Part shown: positions 35,223-44,856 of the stretch, piece after piece
Numbering within the stretch: the first letter of the stretch is position 1
How the letters are laid out: each line of letters begins with the position of its first letter
Origin: Fusobacteriaceae bacterium
Lineage (GTDB): Bacteria > Fusobacteriota > Fusobacteriia > Fusobacteriales > Fusobacteriaceae
Direction of reading: 5' to 3'
Assembly: GCA_900764925.1 (NCBI GenBank)
Contig: CAAFPW010000002.1
Location: 1 to 64,000, forward strand
DNA length: 64,000 nt
Made by a program: the position numbers and the translations under genes
Notes under the pieces: generated by a model
The model's input: the letters and a program-made list of their open reading frames with translations, nothing else
What the model was told of the DNA's origin: nothing
The model's database searches: none

Positions 35223-36578
35223 TTATCTTTTTAATACTGATCTCCATGAAGTTTTAGTTACTAAATAATAGAATAAAAATCCTGCCACATAGTTAGAAAC
35301 TAAATTTCCCCAAAATACAGAATCAACTCCTAACCATCTCTTAGTCATCAATATAAATATATATCTTATGAACCATACTCTCAAAATTCCCATAAGAAGA
35401 GGCATTCTTGTTCTTCCCAATCCAATGAAAGCTCCTTGAGAAACCATATAGATACCAAACCCTATTATTGAAAATGTATAAATTTTCAAAGAGTGATCTG
35501 CTAAATTCACTATTGTTTCATTATCTTGGAAAAGTCTTACCAAATAATTACTACTAGGTAGGAATAAGATTATAATAATCAAAGAGATTATCAAACTTAC
35601 TCTACAACCATATATAAAAGATTTTTTTGCGTTTTTAGGTTTTCTTGCTCCTATATTCATACTTACCATAGTTGTTACAGTAGTTCCAATGGAAGATGGA
35701 AGGTTAAAACACATAGCATTTATATTACTTGCTATTGTTTGAGCAGTCAAAACATAAGCTCCATATTTCTCAACTTCCATATTTATTAAAAAGAATCCGA
35801 AGTTAATAAGTGAGTAGGTTATCATAGTCGGAAGAGCTAATACTAACAATCTCTTTAACAATGGAAAATCAAAAGAGAACCCTTTTAATTCCAATCTTGT
35901 CATACTCTCTTTAACAAATAGATCATAGTACATCCAAATAGCAATTATTATATATGAACATAGAGAAGCCATTACAGCTCCTATTACTCCCCAATGTAAA
36001 ACAGCTAAGAATAGAGTATTAAATATTATTTTTAAAAGTAACAGTATTATCATTCTAATCAAGGTTGCCTCTGGTTGTCCAGTAGCATTCTTTATAGCGT
36101 TGAAAATAGCTGCCATAAATAGCATAGGTATTACTATGGCATACAGAGTAAGATATAAAAATACATCATAAGCTATCTCTGGACTAATATTTTTAGTAAC
36201 TACAGAAGCAAAAATAATTGAAGTGGGTGCCACAATCAATCCTATAATAAAGGAAAATACCATTATCTGAGTAGAAACTTTTTTTACCCGTTCTAAATCC
36301 CCTGTCCCGTTTATCTGTCCTACGATAGCCATAGAAGCCACTCCCAACCCCTGTGAAAGAGCATTTATTATGTTTATAATAGGCTGTCCAAATCCTACAG
36401 CAGCAGCTACCAAATATCCTGAAGTTCTATTTAAAAATAGTCCATCAGATAGGGGTATAAGAGATTGTACCATTCCCATCAGAAGAGTAGGAAAAGAAAG
36501 AAACAATAATGTGTTAAGAATATTTCCGTTTAATATCATTTCACGACGTTTCTCAACATTATTAGATAGAAATTTCAT
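35223..36578 (-). CDS. MATE-family efflux transporter
   Basis: The 451-residue membrane protein has two repeats of about six hydrophobic segments, as in multidrug and toxin extrusion transporters. The opening LNTLLFLSFPTLLMGMVQSL, followed by DGLFLNR and GFGQPI near residue 64, is typical of the N-terminal lobe; a matching pattern recurs in the second half (LALPTMITYSLINFGFFLINMEV is the first helix pair there). These export cationic drugs or metabolites using Na+ or H+. AAGGTGAGG precedes the ATG. Substrate cannot be predicted. Confidence 0.93.
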   Translation of the reverse strand: MKFLSNNVEKRREMILNGNILNTLLFLSFPTLLMGMVQSLIPLSDGLFLNRTSGYLVAAAVGFGQPIINIINALSQGLGVASMAIVGQINGTGDLERVKKVSTQIMVFSFIIGLIVAPTSIIFASVVTKNISPEIAYDVFLYLTLYAIVIPMLFMAAIFNAIKNATGQPEATLIRMIILLLLKIIFNTLFLAVLHWGVIGAVMASLCSYIIIAIWMYYDLFVKESMTRLELKGFSFDFPLLKRLLVLALPTMITYSLINFGFFLINMEVEKYGAYVLTAQTIASNINAMCFNLPSSIGTTVTTMVSMNIGARKPKNAKKSFIYGCRVSLIISLIIIILFLPSSNYLVRLFQDNETIVNLADHSLKIYTFSIIGFGIYMVSQGAFIGLGRTRMPLLMGILRVWFIRYIFILMTKRWLGVDSVFWGNLVSNYVAGFLFYYLVTKTSWRSVLKR

Positions 36579-36682
36579 AAAAACCTCACCTTCCAGTATA
36601 TTTTTTTCAAGATGTTATATATTTACTATCCTATCATATTTTTTAATCAAATAGAAGAGATTATTGTAGCTAAAAATAAAAA

Positions 36683-36730
36683 AAATTCAAGAGCTTGTTA
36701 AGATAAAATTTATAACAATCTCTTGAATTT
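36683..36730 (-). terminator. Terminator of the alanine/glycine symporter gene
   Basis: AAATTCAAGAG (36683-36693) and TTGTTA (36695-36700) pair with TAACAA (36713-36718) and CTCTTGAATTT (36720-36730), a 17-bp stem with one mismatch. Read leftward, a long T-rich tract follows. The sequence resembles the lysS terminator at 57917-57958 (shared AATTCAAGA). Confidence 0.9.
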
Positions 36731-36745
36731 CTAACATATTAATTT

Positions 36746-38077
36746 TTACTTATTGAAAAATCTTTTCTCATAATCTTTTAAACTCTCAAGTGCTTTTGAA
36801 ACCAAAGGAAAAACTCCAATCATGTTTACAATTGTCATAAGTCCTAGACCTAAGTCTGCTAAACTCCACACTAGGAAATTTTGTCTAATTCCTCCCCAGT
36901 ATAACATGATCAATGTAAAAATTTTAAAAGCTTCTTGTGGCCACTCCTTCTCACATAAAAAGTATAGATTTGGTTTAGCATAGAAACTTATTCCTAAAAT
37001 TGTACTGAAAGAGAAAAGGAATAAAATTATAGCTGTAAAGATAACTCCCCACTCTCCAACATGATATCTAAAAGCCTCTTGAAGTAGTGTCATTCCACCT
37101 AATCCCTCTTGTACATGTCCTTTTGATAAAAGGATTACAAAGGCAGTAGCACTACAAATTACAACTGTATCCACTAAAACTCCTAACGCTTGGATAAGTC
37201 CTTGTTTAGCTGGATGTTCTACCTCAGCCGCCGCTGCTGCACATGGAGCCGAACCAGAACCAGCCTCATTAGAGAAAAGCCCTCTCTTTACTCCCTCCAT
37301 TACAACACTACCAAAAGTTCCTCCTAAAAACTGTTTTACTCCAAAAGCATGTTGAAATATATCTACCATAGTTTCAGCCATAAGTCCCATATTTTTAATT
37401 ATAATATAGAAAACTACTATCAAGTATAGTGCAGCCATAAAAGGAACCATCTTATCTAAAACTTTTACTATCTTATTTCTATTTCCAAATAACACTCCGG
37501 CTGATAATACTACCAATATTAATGATGTTATGCTTGTATTCATTCCAAAGGCTGTATTGAAAGATTCTGTAACAGAGTTAGAGATTACTTGGAAAACTCC
37601 TCCCCAACAGATTAGAGCAAATATTACAAATAGTACTCCCAATCCTTTTTGATTAAGTCCTTTTTTCAAAAAGTAAGGAGCTCCTCCTCTGTATCCTCCA
37701 TGTGGATCTTTCTCTCTATAAAGTATTGCAATAGTTGATTCTACAAACGCTGTTGATGAGTTCAAAAGAGCAACTACCCACATCCAAAATACAGAACCAG
37801 GACCACCAACAGAAACAGCTGCAACAACTCCAGCTAGATTTCCTACTCCTACCCTTGAAGCTGTACTGATACAAAAAGCTTGGAAAGATGAAACTTGATC
37901 TTTTCCAACCTTAGACTTCTCAGTTAAAAGTTGACACATATGTGCAAATAATCTAAATTGTACTCCCCTAGTTCTAATAGTAAATATTATCCCACTTACA
38001 ACCAACAGGACTACTAATAGATTTTTGTTCCACATAACTCCATTAATAACATTGACTAAATTTTCAAAAAAATTCAT
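36746..38077 (-). CDS. AGCS-family sodium:alanine/glycine symporter
   Basis: The 443-residue inner-membrane symporter belongs to the AGCS family (AlsT, DagA). Diagnostic stretches are FCISTASRVGVGNLAGVVAA near residue 68, DPHGGYRGGAPYFLKKG near 124 and the conserved GLFSNEAGSGSAPCAAAAA near 266. About ten membrane segments are visible. It imports alanine or glycine with Na+. It has its own AAGGAG site and terminator. Amino-acid fermentation is central in Fusobacteria, and this gene fits with gltS and abgT in the same window. Confidence 0.95.
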   Translation of the reverse strand: MNFFENLVNVINGVMWNKNLLVVLLVVSGIIFTIRTRGVQFRLFAHMCQLLTEKSKVGKDQVSSFQAFCISTASRVGVGNLAGVVAAVSVGGPGSVFWMWVVALLNSSTAFVESTIAILYREKDPHGGYRGGAPYFLKKGLNQKGLGVLFVIFALICWGGVFQVISNSVTESFNTAFGMNTSITSLILVVLSAGVLFGNRNKIVKVLDKMVPFMAALYLIVVFYIIIKNMGLMAETMVDIFQHAFGVKQFLGGTFGSVVMEGVKRGLFSNEAGSGSAPCAAAAAEVEHPAKQGLIQALGVLVDTVVICSATAFVILLSKGHVQEGLGGMTLLQEAFRYHVGEWGVIFTAIILFLFSFSTILGISFYAKPNLYFLCEKEWPQEAFKIFTLIMLYWGGIRQNFLVWSLADLGLGLMTIVNMIGVFPLVSKALESLKDYEKRFFNK

Positions 38078-38112
38078 AAAATTCTCCTTCTTAACTATTT
38101 TAATATATAAAA

Positions 38113-38186
38113 AACGACTGTATTAAGTTAATCCCAGAATTGTTCTACTAAAAGAATAACCCTAAATTAATCTTAATTCAGTCGTT
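38113..38186 (-). terminator. Large terminator hairpin after the PP-loop gene
   Basis: AACGACTG-T-ATTAAG-T-TAAT (38113-38132) pairs with ATTAATCTTAATTCAGTCGTT (38166-38186), an imperfect stem of about 20 bp with a loop of about 33 bases that could fold further. Read leftward, AGTCGTTTTTTATAT follows, so it terminates the pgm-to-PP-loop operon. It sits directly before the symporter gene, whose promoter must lie within or after it. Confidence 0.85.
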
Positions 38187-38214
38187 CTACTTTACCTATT
38201 TATCTACAATTCTA

Positions 38215-39216
38215 CTATCCTACTATTTGATATTTTTTCATAAACTCTTCTACTTTTGCTACATCTACTACTGGTACTTTTGAGATTTGATTATTGATTC
38301 TAACCTCTATCTCATCTTTACCCTTACACTTTGAATATCTTGAGAATAACTCTTTTACTGAGTTCATCTCTTCCTCTGTAAACTCTCCAAAACCTAACAT
38401 ATGAGGTCCTGGCACTCTGTGTCCACAGAGATAAAAACTTCCTAACTCTCTATATCCTGCTATTTTTTCATTTCCTTCTTGATCTCTACCTACAAATAGA
38501 TACTTTCCTTTTTCCAATCTATAAAATCTGCTCTTTTTAATTAAATGGAAAAGGAAAGAGTATTCCTCTTCAAGATAACCATCTTTTTCCAATATTGATA
38601 GTCTATCAGAAAAAGCTGGATCTGTCAAGAGACAACCTCCACCTGGACTTGGATACTCCACCAATCCATATTTTTCCATAAGTTCCATCTGTACATGTCT
38701 ACTTCTTCCTTGAATATCCAAAAGTTTTTCTCTATCTATCCATCCTTCTAACTCTGGTTTACTTGGTGGTAAAAGTTTAGCTGATAGAGGTCTAACTATT
38801 AATTCATCCATACCTGAAAGTTTTTTTACCTTTTCTAAAGCAGCTGCATTTTGTGACATAGGTCTTTGACCTAATACCTCACCAGAGATTACAAAGTCAG
38901 CATCATATTTTTCTAAAAGTTCCCCTGCCACTTTAAACATAAGAGAGTGACAATCTATACATGGATTCATATTTTTTCCTCTTCCATATACAGGATTTTT
39001 TACTACCTCTGTATGTCTTCTTTCAAAGTGTACGTACTCAACTTTTATTCCTAACTGTTCAGCCATTTTTTCAGCTTTCTCATTTTTTCCACCAAAAAAA
39101 TGTGATACAAAGTTTAATCCAATAACTTCTATCCCCTGATCTTTTACAACTTTTATTGCTAAAGCACTATCAAGTCCTCCTGAAAATAGTGCTAACGCTC
39201 TTCTTTTTTCCTTCAC
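38215..39216 (-). CDS. PP-loop ATPase, MnmA/ThiI-like tRNA thiolation family
   Basis: The 333-residue protein begins with the PP-loop FSGGLDSALA (SGGLDS, 12-17) used to adenylate a tRNA uridine or an acyl group. NPCIDCH (C86, C89) resembles the CxxC of MnmA-type enzymes, and PSPGGGCLLTDP near residue 192 is typical of this stand-alone family, often annotated as a tRNA 2-thiouridine- or 4-thiouridine-synthase-like protein. The exact target is unclear, and it is shorter than MnmA (about 360). It starts with GTG, 5 bases after GAGAGG, 2 bases beyond sepF. It is last in the pgm-hemW-yggS-sepF operon. Confidence 0.75.
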   Translation of the reverse strand: MKEKRRALALFSGGLDSALAIKVVKDQGIEVIGLNFVSHFFGGKNEKAEKMAEQLGIKVEYVHFERRHTEVVKNPVYGRGKNMNPCIDCHSLMFKVAGELLEKYDADFVISGEVLGQRPMSQNAAALEKVKKLSGMDELIVRPLSAKLLPPSKPELEGWIDREKLLDIQGRSRHVQMELMEKYGLVEYPSPGGGCLLTDPAFSDRLSILEKDGYLEEEYSFLFHLIKKSRFYRLEKGKYLFVGRDQEGNEKIAGYRELGSFYLCGHRVPGPHMLGFGEFTEEEMNSVKELFSRYSKCKGKDEIEVRINNQISKVPVVDVAKVEEFMKKYQIVG

Positions 39217-39218
39217 TT

Positions 39219-39737
39219 CTACCTCTCTTCTCTTCCAAAATCCTTAAAAATTCTAGGATTCATAGTTTTCTTATCCTCATAATATACCTTCATACTCTTA
39301 GGAACTATTGTGTAAACTTTTTTACTGATAACTAGATAGTTCGATTCCTTTACAGTCATAGCTCCAGATAAAAAGTTCATAAGTCTAATTGCAGTATCCT
39401 CATCTAAGTATTCAAGGTTAAGAGTAACCATCTTATCCGCTCTTATATAATCAACTATTTTTCTACAATCAGAAAAAGTTTTAGGGTCTAAAAAGATTGT
39501 TTGGCAATTACTTCCACTACTAATTTCATTTTCTAAACTTGAAGTTTGTTTCTGCTTAAACGGAGTGTGTGGAACATGAGAAGTTGTAACTGTTTCTTTC
39601 TCTTGCTCTACATTCCCTCTATTTACCTCAACTTCTGTGATTCCACTCTCTTCAAACTCTAACTCTTCCTCTGTTTCTACACCATCTGGAAATCCTAAAA
39701 ATTCTTTTAAGCTTTCCCATGTTTTCTTCTTACTCAT
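39219..39737 (-). CDS. sepF: Cell division protein SepF
   Basis: The 172-residue cytoplasmic protein has an N-terminal amphipathic segment (SLKEFLGF), which in the family binds the membrane, and an acidic, low-complexity linker. A C-terminal SepF core of about residues 78-165 is visible in TIFLDPKTFSDCRKIVDYIRA and RLMNFLSGAM. SepF polymers tether FtsZ to the membrane at the septum. The next gene upstream is yggS, the same order seen in the ylm (yggS-sepF) cluster of Firmicutes. SepF in a diderm with LPS is a Fusobacteria-like trait. Confidence 0.92.
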   Translation of the reverse strand: MSKKKTWESLKEFLGFPDGVETEEELEFEESGITEVEVNRGNVEQEKETVTTSHVPHTPFKQKQTSSLENEISSGSNCQTIFLDPKTFSDCRKIVDYIRADKMVTLNLEYLDEDTAIRLMNFLSGAMTVKESNYLVISKKVYTIVPKSMKVYYEDKKTMNPRIFKDFGREER

Positions 39738-39752
39738 CTACTCTCCTCCTTA

Positions 39753-40430
39753 TCACTCATATATTTTTCTTCCTACTCTTATGAGAGTAGCTCCCTCTTC
39801 CAGAGCAATCTTATAGTCATTTGTCATTCCCATAGATAACTCTGTCAGTCTTCCCTCAAAATACTTTTCATTGAGCTCATTTTTTATCTCATGTAACCTT
39901 TTGAATACTCCCCTTACAATAGTTTCATCCTCTACAAAGGGAGCCATTGTCATCAATCCTTTAATATTTATATTTTTAAGTTCCATAAGTTGAGGTAACT
40001 CTCTATACAACTCTTCTAAATCATATCCCTCTTTACTCTCTTCTCCAGCTATGTTTATCTCCAACAAAACATCTATTACTCTACTGTTTTGTAGAGCTCT
40101 CTTATCTATCTCCTGAGCTAAAGATAGTTTATTTACTGAGTGAATTAGCTCTATGAAAGGAGCTATGTACTTAACCTTATTTTTTTGAAGATTTCCTATA
40201 AAGTGCCACTCTATATCATCTCTTCCCTCTGTACTATATCTTTCATATTTCTCTTTTATAACCTGAGCCTTATTTTCTCCAAAAACCTTTACACCACAGT
40301 TTAAAATCTCATCCATAGTCTCTGGTGTCACATACTTAGTTACTGCTATAAATTTTACTTTATCAGGATAAACTGAGTGCTTTCTAATATCCTCTTGAAT
40401 CTCTTGAATATTATTTTTTATATTGCTCAT
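39753..40430 (-). CDS. PLP homeostasis protein YggS/YlmE (PLPBP)
   Basis: The 225-residue protein binds pyridoxal phosphate through K32 (FIAVTKYV) in a TIM barrel like the N-terminal half of alanine racemase. Other family motifs are FGENKAQ near residue 50, WHFIGNLQKNKV near 76 and LSMGMTNDY near 198. It has no known catalytic reaction and buffers PLP. The frame can open at an ATG at 40445 touching the hemW stop codon, but GGAG lies nine bases before the next ATG at 40430 (MSNIKNN), which I prefer. It stands 15 bases before sepF, as in Firmicutes. Confidence 0.9.
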   Translation of the reverse strand: MSNIKNNIQEIQEDIRKHSVYPDKVKFIAVTKYVTPETMDEILNCGVKVFGENKAQVIKEKYERYSTEGRDDIEWHFIGNLQKNKVKYIAPFIELIHSVNKLSLAQEIDKRALQNSRVIDVLLEINIAGEESKEGYDLEELYRELPQLMELKNINIKGLMTMAPFVEDETIVRGVFKRLHEIKNELNEKYFEGRLTELSMGMTNDYKIALEEGATLIRVGRKIYE

Positions 40431-40445
40431 ATTTTTCAACTCCAT

Positions 40446-41522
40446 CTAAATAAATTCATCTAATACATCATTAGCAAGCATTATTCCCTTTCTTGTCAAA
40501 AGAAAACTCTCTCCATCTCTATATAAAAAACCTCTTTTTTCTAGAGATATACACCTTTCTAAATACTTTTCACTAGGGATAACTCCCCTCTTTAGAAGCC
40601 TAAATCCCAACATATATCTATACTGCTCTTTAGATTCTAAATCCACCTCTTCACTTTCATATATAGGTAGTATCTCTCTATCTATATTATCATAATATTT
40701 AGAAAATTGCACCTGATTTTTATATCTTTTCTTTCCAATATATCCAGATGCCCCCACCCCTATTCCTAAATACTCTCTATTTTCCCAATACTTAGAATTG
40801 TGTCTGGCCTCTCTATCAGGAAGAGAAAAATTAGATATCTCATAGTGAATATATCCAGCAGCTGTGGCTGTATCTATTATATATTCAAACATCTGTGCTT
40901 CTAATTCATTGTCAGTTTCACTATAAACTCCCTCTTCTAATTTTTTAAAAAAAGGTGTTCCCTCTTCCCAAATTAGTGAATATATCGAAAAATGTTCAGG
41001 TCTTAATTTTAACAATCTATCCAAGTCTTCTTTTACCATTTCCAATGTTTGATTGGGCAATGAAAACATGAGATCCAAACTTATATTATCAAATCCGGCT
41101 TCCCTAGCTTGAGTATAAGTTTCAACTCCCTCCTCTGCACTATGTTTTCTTCCCAATAGCTTTAGCATCTCATCATCAAAAGTTTGAATTCCAATACTTA
41201 ATCTATTTATTCCAGCCTCTTTAAGTCCTTTCAATTTTTCTAAATCCACAGTTTTAGGATTTACCTCTAAAGTAACTTCAGCTCCCTCTTTTATCTTAAG
41301 TTTTTTTATTATCCTCTCTACATCCTTACAATTTAAAAGGGAGGGAGTACCCCCTCCAAAATAAACTGTATCATACTCATACTCTGGGTATAAGTCTATC
41401 TCTTTTAAAATGTAATCTACATACTTTTCTCTCTCCTCTTTTTTAGAGATGAAAGATAAAAAGTCACAGTAATTACAAATACTCATGCAGAAAGGTATAT
41501 GGATATATACTCCATCTACCAT
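40446..41522 (-). CDS. hemW: Radical SAM heme chaperone HemW
   Basis: The 358-residue protein starts VYIHIPFCMSICNYCDF with the iron-sulfur cluster cysteines C12, C16 and C19 (CxxxCxxC), followed by YFGGGTPSLL near residue 55. It belongs to the coproporphyrinogen oxidase-like branch that lacks oxidase activity and inserts heme into proteins. The extra cysteine after CNYC that HemN enzymes have is replaced by F21, as in HemW. AGGAGGAG precedes the ATG. It is the second gene of the pgm operon, 12 bases after pgm. Confidence 0.92.
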   Translation of the reverse strand: MVDGVYIHIPFCMSICNYCDFLSFISKKEEREKYVDYILKEIDLYPEYEYDTVYFGGGTPSLLNCKDVERIIKKLKIKEGAEVTLEVNPKTVDLEKLKGLKEAGINRLSIGIQTFDDEMLKLLGRKHSAEEGVETYTQAREAGFDNISLDLMFSLPNQTLEMVKEDLDRLLKLRPEHFSIYSLIWEEGTPFFKKLEEGVYSETDNELEAQMFEYIIDTATAAGYIHYEISNFSLPDREARHNSKYWENREYLGIGVGASGYIGKKRYKNQVQFSKYYDNIDREILPIYESEEVDLESKEQYRYMLGFRLLKRGVIPSEKYLERCISLEKRGFLYRDGESFLLTRKGIMLANDVLDEFI

Positions 41523-41534
41523 TATCTCCTCCTA

Positions 41535-43265
41535 CTATAGTGTATCTACGTATTTTAAGAACTCCTCTTTTACATGTGCAAGTTTATCATTAGCACCTTT
41601 ATCAGTAGAATCTACTACACATAGATAGTATTTTATCTTTGGCTCTGTTCCAGATGGTCTCACTGTAATATAAGTTTTGTCCTCTAGTATGAATTGGATA
41701 ACATCTGCCTTTGGTAAATCTATCTTCTTAGTTTCTCCAGTTACACAATTTTTCTCAACTTGTAATTTATAATCTTTGCAGATTGAAACTTTTTTACCAC
41801 AGATTACACTATGCTCTTTGTTTCTCATATTTTCCATTATTTTTCCAATCTCTTCTAAACCAGTTTTTCCAGTTTTTGTTATAGAAACTGTTTCCTCTTT
41901 GTACCATCCATATTTTTCATATAGTTTATTTAATTCTCTATAAAGAGTAGATCCAATACTATCATAGTAAGCTGCCATCTCAGCAATCATAAGTGAAGCT
42001 ACAACAGCATCTTTATCTCTTACATGTGTTCCTACTAAATATCCAATTGATTCTTCAAATCCAAATAGATAAGTTCCATCTAACTCTTTGTTTTCAAACT
42101 GTCTAATTTTTTCTCCTATATATTTGAATCCTGTTAATGTTCTAAATAATTGAACTTTTTTATCTTCAGCTATTACATCTAACATAGGTGTTGAAACTAT
42201 TGTAGAGATAACTGCTCCATTAGCTGGAAGGTTTTTATTCATTTCTAATAGATAGTTCATAAGTAATATTCCAAGTTGGTTTCCATTAGGATAATACCAA
42301 TTTCCATTGTCATCTTTTATAGCTATTCCTGTTCTATCAGCATCTGGGTCATTTGCTAGACAGATATTAGCTCCTATCTTATCTGCTAAATCTGTACTTA
42401 ATTTAAATACTGATTTATCTTCAGGGTTAGCATAAGAACAAGTTGGGAACATTCCATCTGGCATCTCTTGCTCAGGTACTGTATATACAGACTCAAATCC
42501 CATCTCTTTTAAAACTCTTTGAACTGCTACTCTTCCAGTTCCATGTAATGGAGAGTAAACTATTTTAAAATCTTTTTTATTTGGTAGATCTCTATTGATA
42601 GCTTGTTTTTCAACTTCCTCTATAAATCTGTCATCTACAGCTTTTCCAATATACTCTAAAAGTCCTTTAGCTTTTGCTTCCTCTTCACTTATCATTTTTA
42701 TATCTTTAAATAGATCTACTGAGTTTACAGCATTTACTACCCCACTTGCTTGAGGTTCTACTATTTGTGCTCCATCTTCCCAATAAACTTTGTATCCATT
42801 GTACTCTTGTGGATTGTGAGAAGCTGTTACCATAACACCAGCTTGAGCTTTTAATTCTCTTGTAGCAAATGATAACTCTGGTGTTGATCTTAAAGATTCA
42901 AATAGATAAGCTTTTATTCCATTTCCTGCAAGTACAAGAGCTGTATTTAATGCATATTCAGTAGAACCTATTCTACAGTCATAAGCAATTGCAACTCCTC
43001 TTTTAGCTCCCTCTTCTCCTGTAGTTTCTAAAATATAATTAGCTAGCCCTTGAGTAGCTTTTCTGATGTTGTAGTTGTTTATTCTATTTCTTCCTACTCC
43101 TCTTACTCCTCTCATTCCAGCTGTCCCAAAACTTAAATCTGTATAAAATCTATTTTCTATCTCTTTTTCATCCTCTTTTATACTCAAAAGTTCATCTCTG
43201 TCCTCTTTAGTTATTACCTCAGATTCTAACCACATCTTGTAATAATCTTGATAATTCTTTTCCAT
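41535..43265 (-). CDS. Phosphoglucomutase / phosphomannomutase (PgcA-like)
   Basis: The 576-residue alpha-D-phosphohexomutase interconverts glucose 1- and 6-phosphate. The phosphoserine loop is VTASHNPQEYNGYKVYW near residue 146, the Mg2+ loop DPDADRTG near 307, the sugar loop GFEESIGY near 395 and the phosphate loop RPSGTEPKIKYY near 549. Its length fits the PgcA-type enzymes of Firmicutes. A TTG extends the frame 15 bases upstream, but GAGGAGG lies 6 bases before the ATG at 43265 (MEKNYQDYY). It is first in the operon. It can feed or drain the glucose 6-phosphate made by the PTS hydrolase. Confidence 0.94.
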   Translation of the reverse strand: MEKNYQDYYKMWLESEVITKEDRDELLSIKEDEKEIENRFYTDLSFGTAGMRGVRGVGRNRINNYNIRKATQGLANYILETTGEEGAKRGVAIAYDCRIGSTEYALNTALVLAGNGIKAYLFESLRSTPELSFATRELKAQAGVMVTASHNPQEYNGYKVYWEDGAQIVEPQASGVVNAVNSVDLFKDIKMISEEEAKAKGLLEYIGKAVDDRFIEEVEKQAINRDLPNKKDFKIVYSPLHGTGRVAVQRVLKEMGFESVYTVPEQEMPDGMFPTCSYANPEDKSVFKLSTDLADKIGANICLANDPDADRTGIAIKDDNGNWYYPNGNQLGILLMNYLLEMNKNLPANGAVISTIVSTPMLDVIAEDKKVQLFRTLTGFKYIGEKIRQFENKELDGTYLFGFEESIGYLVGTHVRDKDAVVASLMIAEMAAYYDSIGSTLYRELNKLYEKYGWYKEETVSITKTGKTGLEEIGKIMENMRNKEHSVICGKKVSICKDYKLQVEKNCVTGETKKIDLPKADVIQFILEDKTYITVRPSGTEPKIKYYLCVVDSTDKGANDKLAHVKEEFLKYVDTL

Positions 43266-43309
43266 AAGTTGCCTCCTCAATATTTTATATTAGTCAAAGT
43301 TTTAACTAT

Positions 43310-43315
43310 ATTATA
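43310..43315 (-). promoter_or_regulatory. -10 element of the pgm operon
   Basis: TATAAT on the minus strand, preceded by GGG, lies 45 bases before the pgm ATG. The best hexamer 17 bases upstream is TTAAAT, a weak -35. The 270 bases to gltS hold only this, the gltS promoter and AT-rich spacer. Confidence 0.5.
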
Positions 43316-43476
43316 CCCTATTCTTTCAAATTATTTAACTATTTATTTTAAAAAAACACTCTTTTTTTTCATTTGTACTTATAATTTATTCACACACTTA
43401 TTTTCCTTTTTTCGAACATAACAAATATTATTAATATAAAGACATATAAAAATATACTATCATTTATTTTTTATAT

Positions 43477-43506
43477 TTGAAATATTTTAAAATTATATGT
43501 TATACT
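43477..43506 (+). promoter_or_regulatory. Promoter of gltS
   Basis: TTGAAA (43477-43482) and TATACT (43501-43506) are separated by 18 bases, and TGT extends the -10. The ATG lies 67 bases further on. Confidence 0.7.
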
Positions 43507-43572
43507 TTAGATGAATTTAATTAAGTTAATAATAAAAATAAAATAAATCAATGATAAGAAGGAGATGATAAA

Positions 43573-44760
43573 ATGACCATTCATTTAACAACTATTCAAA
43601 CTATGGCATTAGCGGTTATAGTATTCTATTTAGGGAAAACACTAAATAATAAAATAAAATTTTTGAAAGATAATTGCATACCAGATGCGGTAACTGGAGG
43701 AACGGTGTTTTCTATTCTAACACTAATAGGATATGAAACTGGATTGTTCACTTTTATCTTTGAAGATTCTTTAAAAGATATTTTTATGATAGCCTTTTTT
43801 ACTACTGTAGGGTTCTCAGCAAGTATAAAACTACTTAAAAAGGCTGGTTTACCTGTATTTATGTTTTTATTAGCTGCTGTACTTTTAGCTTTTTTACAAA
43901 ATGTAGCTGGTATAGCTATGGCAAAAGTTTTACATGTCAATCCTATGATTGGACTTGCTACTGGTTCTTTGGCTACAACAGGTGGACCTGGAACAGCTGG
44001 AGCTTTTGGTCCAATTATGGAAAGCTTTGGAACTCCTGGGGCTACAATGGTGGCTATGGCAACAGCAACTTATGCCCTTATAGCTGGAAGTATTATAGCT
44101 GGTCCTATATGTAAAAGACTTATTGAAAAGAAGAAACTGATAGAGAAAAGAGTTACTCTTGCTGAGTTTGAAGGACATGATGAAAAGGTAACAACTTTAA
44201 ATTTAAAAAATGTAGTTCCTACAGGTTTCCAAATAATTATAGCTATGGGAGCTGGAAGTATCATATCTAAATTTTTAAATGATATGGGATTGGTATTACC
44301 ACCATATATCGGCTCTATGTTCGCTGCTTCAATTATGAGAAACTTAGCTGATGAAACTGGAAAATTCTCAATAGATTTAGATGTTGTATCAGTAATTGGA
44401 AGTTTTACCCTTGCTATGTTCCTGTCTATGACTTTGATGAGCTTTAAATTATGGGAATTAAAAGAGTTAGCTCTTCCTTTAATAATAATGTTAATTGGAC
44501 AAACAGTACTTATGGGAGCATTTGCTTATTTTGTAACTTTTTCACTCACTGGTAGAGATTATGATGCTGCAGTAATGACTGGTGGACATTGTGGTTGTGG
44601 TTTTGGAACTACTCCTAAGGCTCTAGCTAATATGGAAGCTTTAACAGCTAAATATCTTCCTTCACCTAAGGCTTTCTTTGTAATACCAATAGTAGGAGGA
44701 CTATTTATAGACTTCTTCAATGCTGCTATAATAACTTTCTTTATCAATTTGTTAAGATAG
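43573..44760 (+). CDS. gltS: Sodium/glutamate symporter
   Basis: The 395-residue inner-membrane protein matches GltS (about 400 residues). Conserved stretches are NCIPDAVTGGTVFS near residue 35, the first re-entrant loop TGSLATTGGPGTAGAFGP near 131 and the second, MTGGHCGCGFGTTPKALANM near 336. About ten membrane segments surround them. It imports glutamate with Na+. Glutamate is the main fermentation substrate in Fusobacterium. It is convergent with a glutamate/aspartate racemase gene. AAGGAGATG lies before the ATG. Confidence 0.96.
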   Translation: MTIHLTTIQTMALAVIVFYLGKTLNNKIKFLKDNCIPDAVTGGTVFSILTLIGYETGLFTFIFEDSLKDIFMIAFFTTVGFSASIKLLKKAGLPVFMFLLAAVLLAFLQNVAGIAMAKVLHVNPMIGLATGSLATTGGPGTAGAFGPIMESFGTPGATMVAMATATYALIAGSIIAGPICKRLIEKKKLIEKRVTLAEFEGHDEKVTTLNLKNVVPTGFQIIIAMGAGSIISKFLNDMGLVLPPYIGSMFAASIMRNLADETGKFSIDLDVVSVIGSFTLAMFLSMTLMSFKLWELKELALPLIIMLIGQTVLMGAFAYFVTFSLTGRDYDAAVMTGGHCGCGFGTTPKALANMEALTAKYLPSPKAFFVIPIVGGLFIDFFNAAIITFFINLLR

Positions 44761-44785
44761 GTATGTCATAGTTTAAAATAAATAA

Positions 44786-44838
44786 AGAGCAAGTATGGTT
44801 TCCAAAATTCTAAGGGATTTGGCTCTCTAACTTGCTCT
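44786..44838. terminator. Bidirectional terminator between gltS and the racemase
   Basis: AGAGCAAG (44786-44793) pairs with CTTGCTCT (44831-44838), with AT-rich flanks on both sides and an inner CCAAA/TTTGG hairpin. TATTTATTTTTTA follows on the forward strand, and TTTATTTATTTTAAAC on the reverse. Confidence 0.85.
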
Positions 44839-44856
44839 ATTTATTTTTTAGTTTTT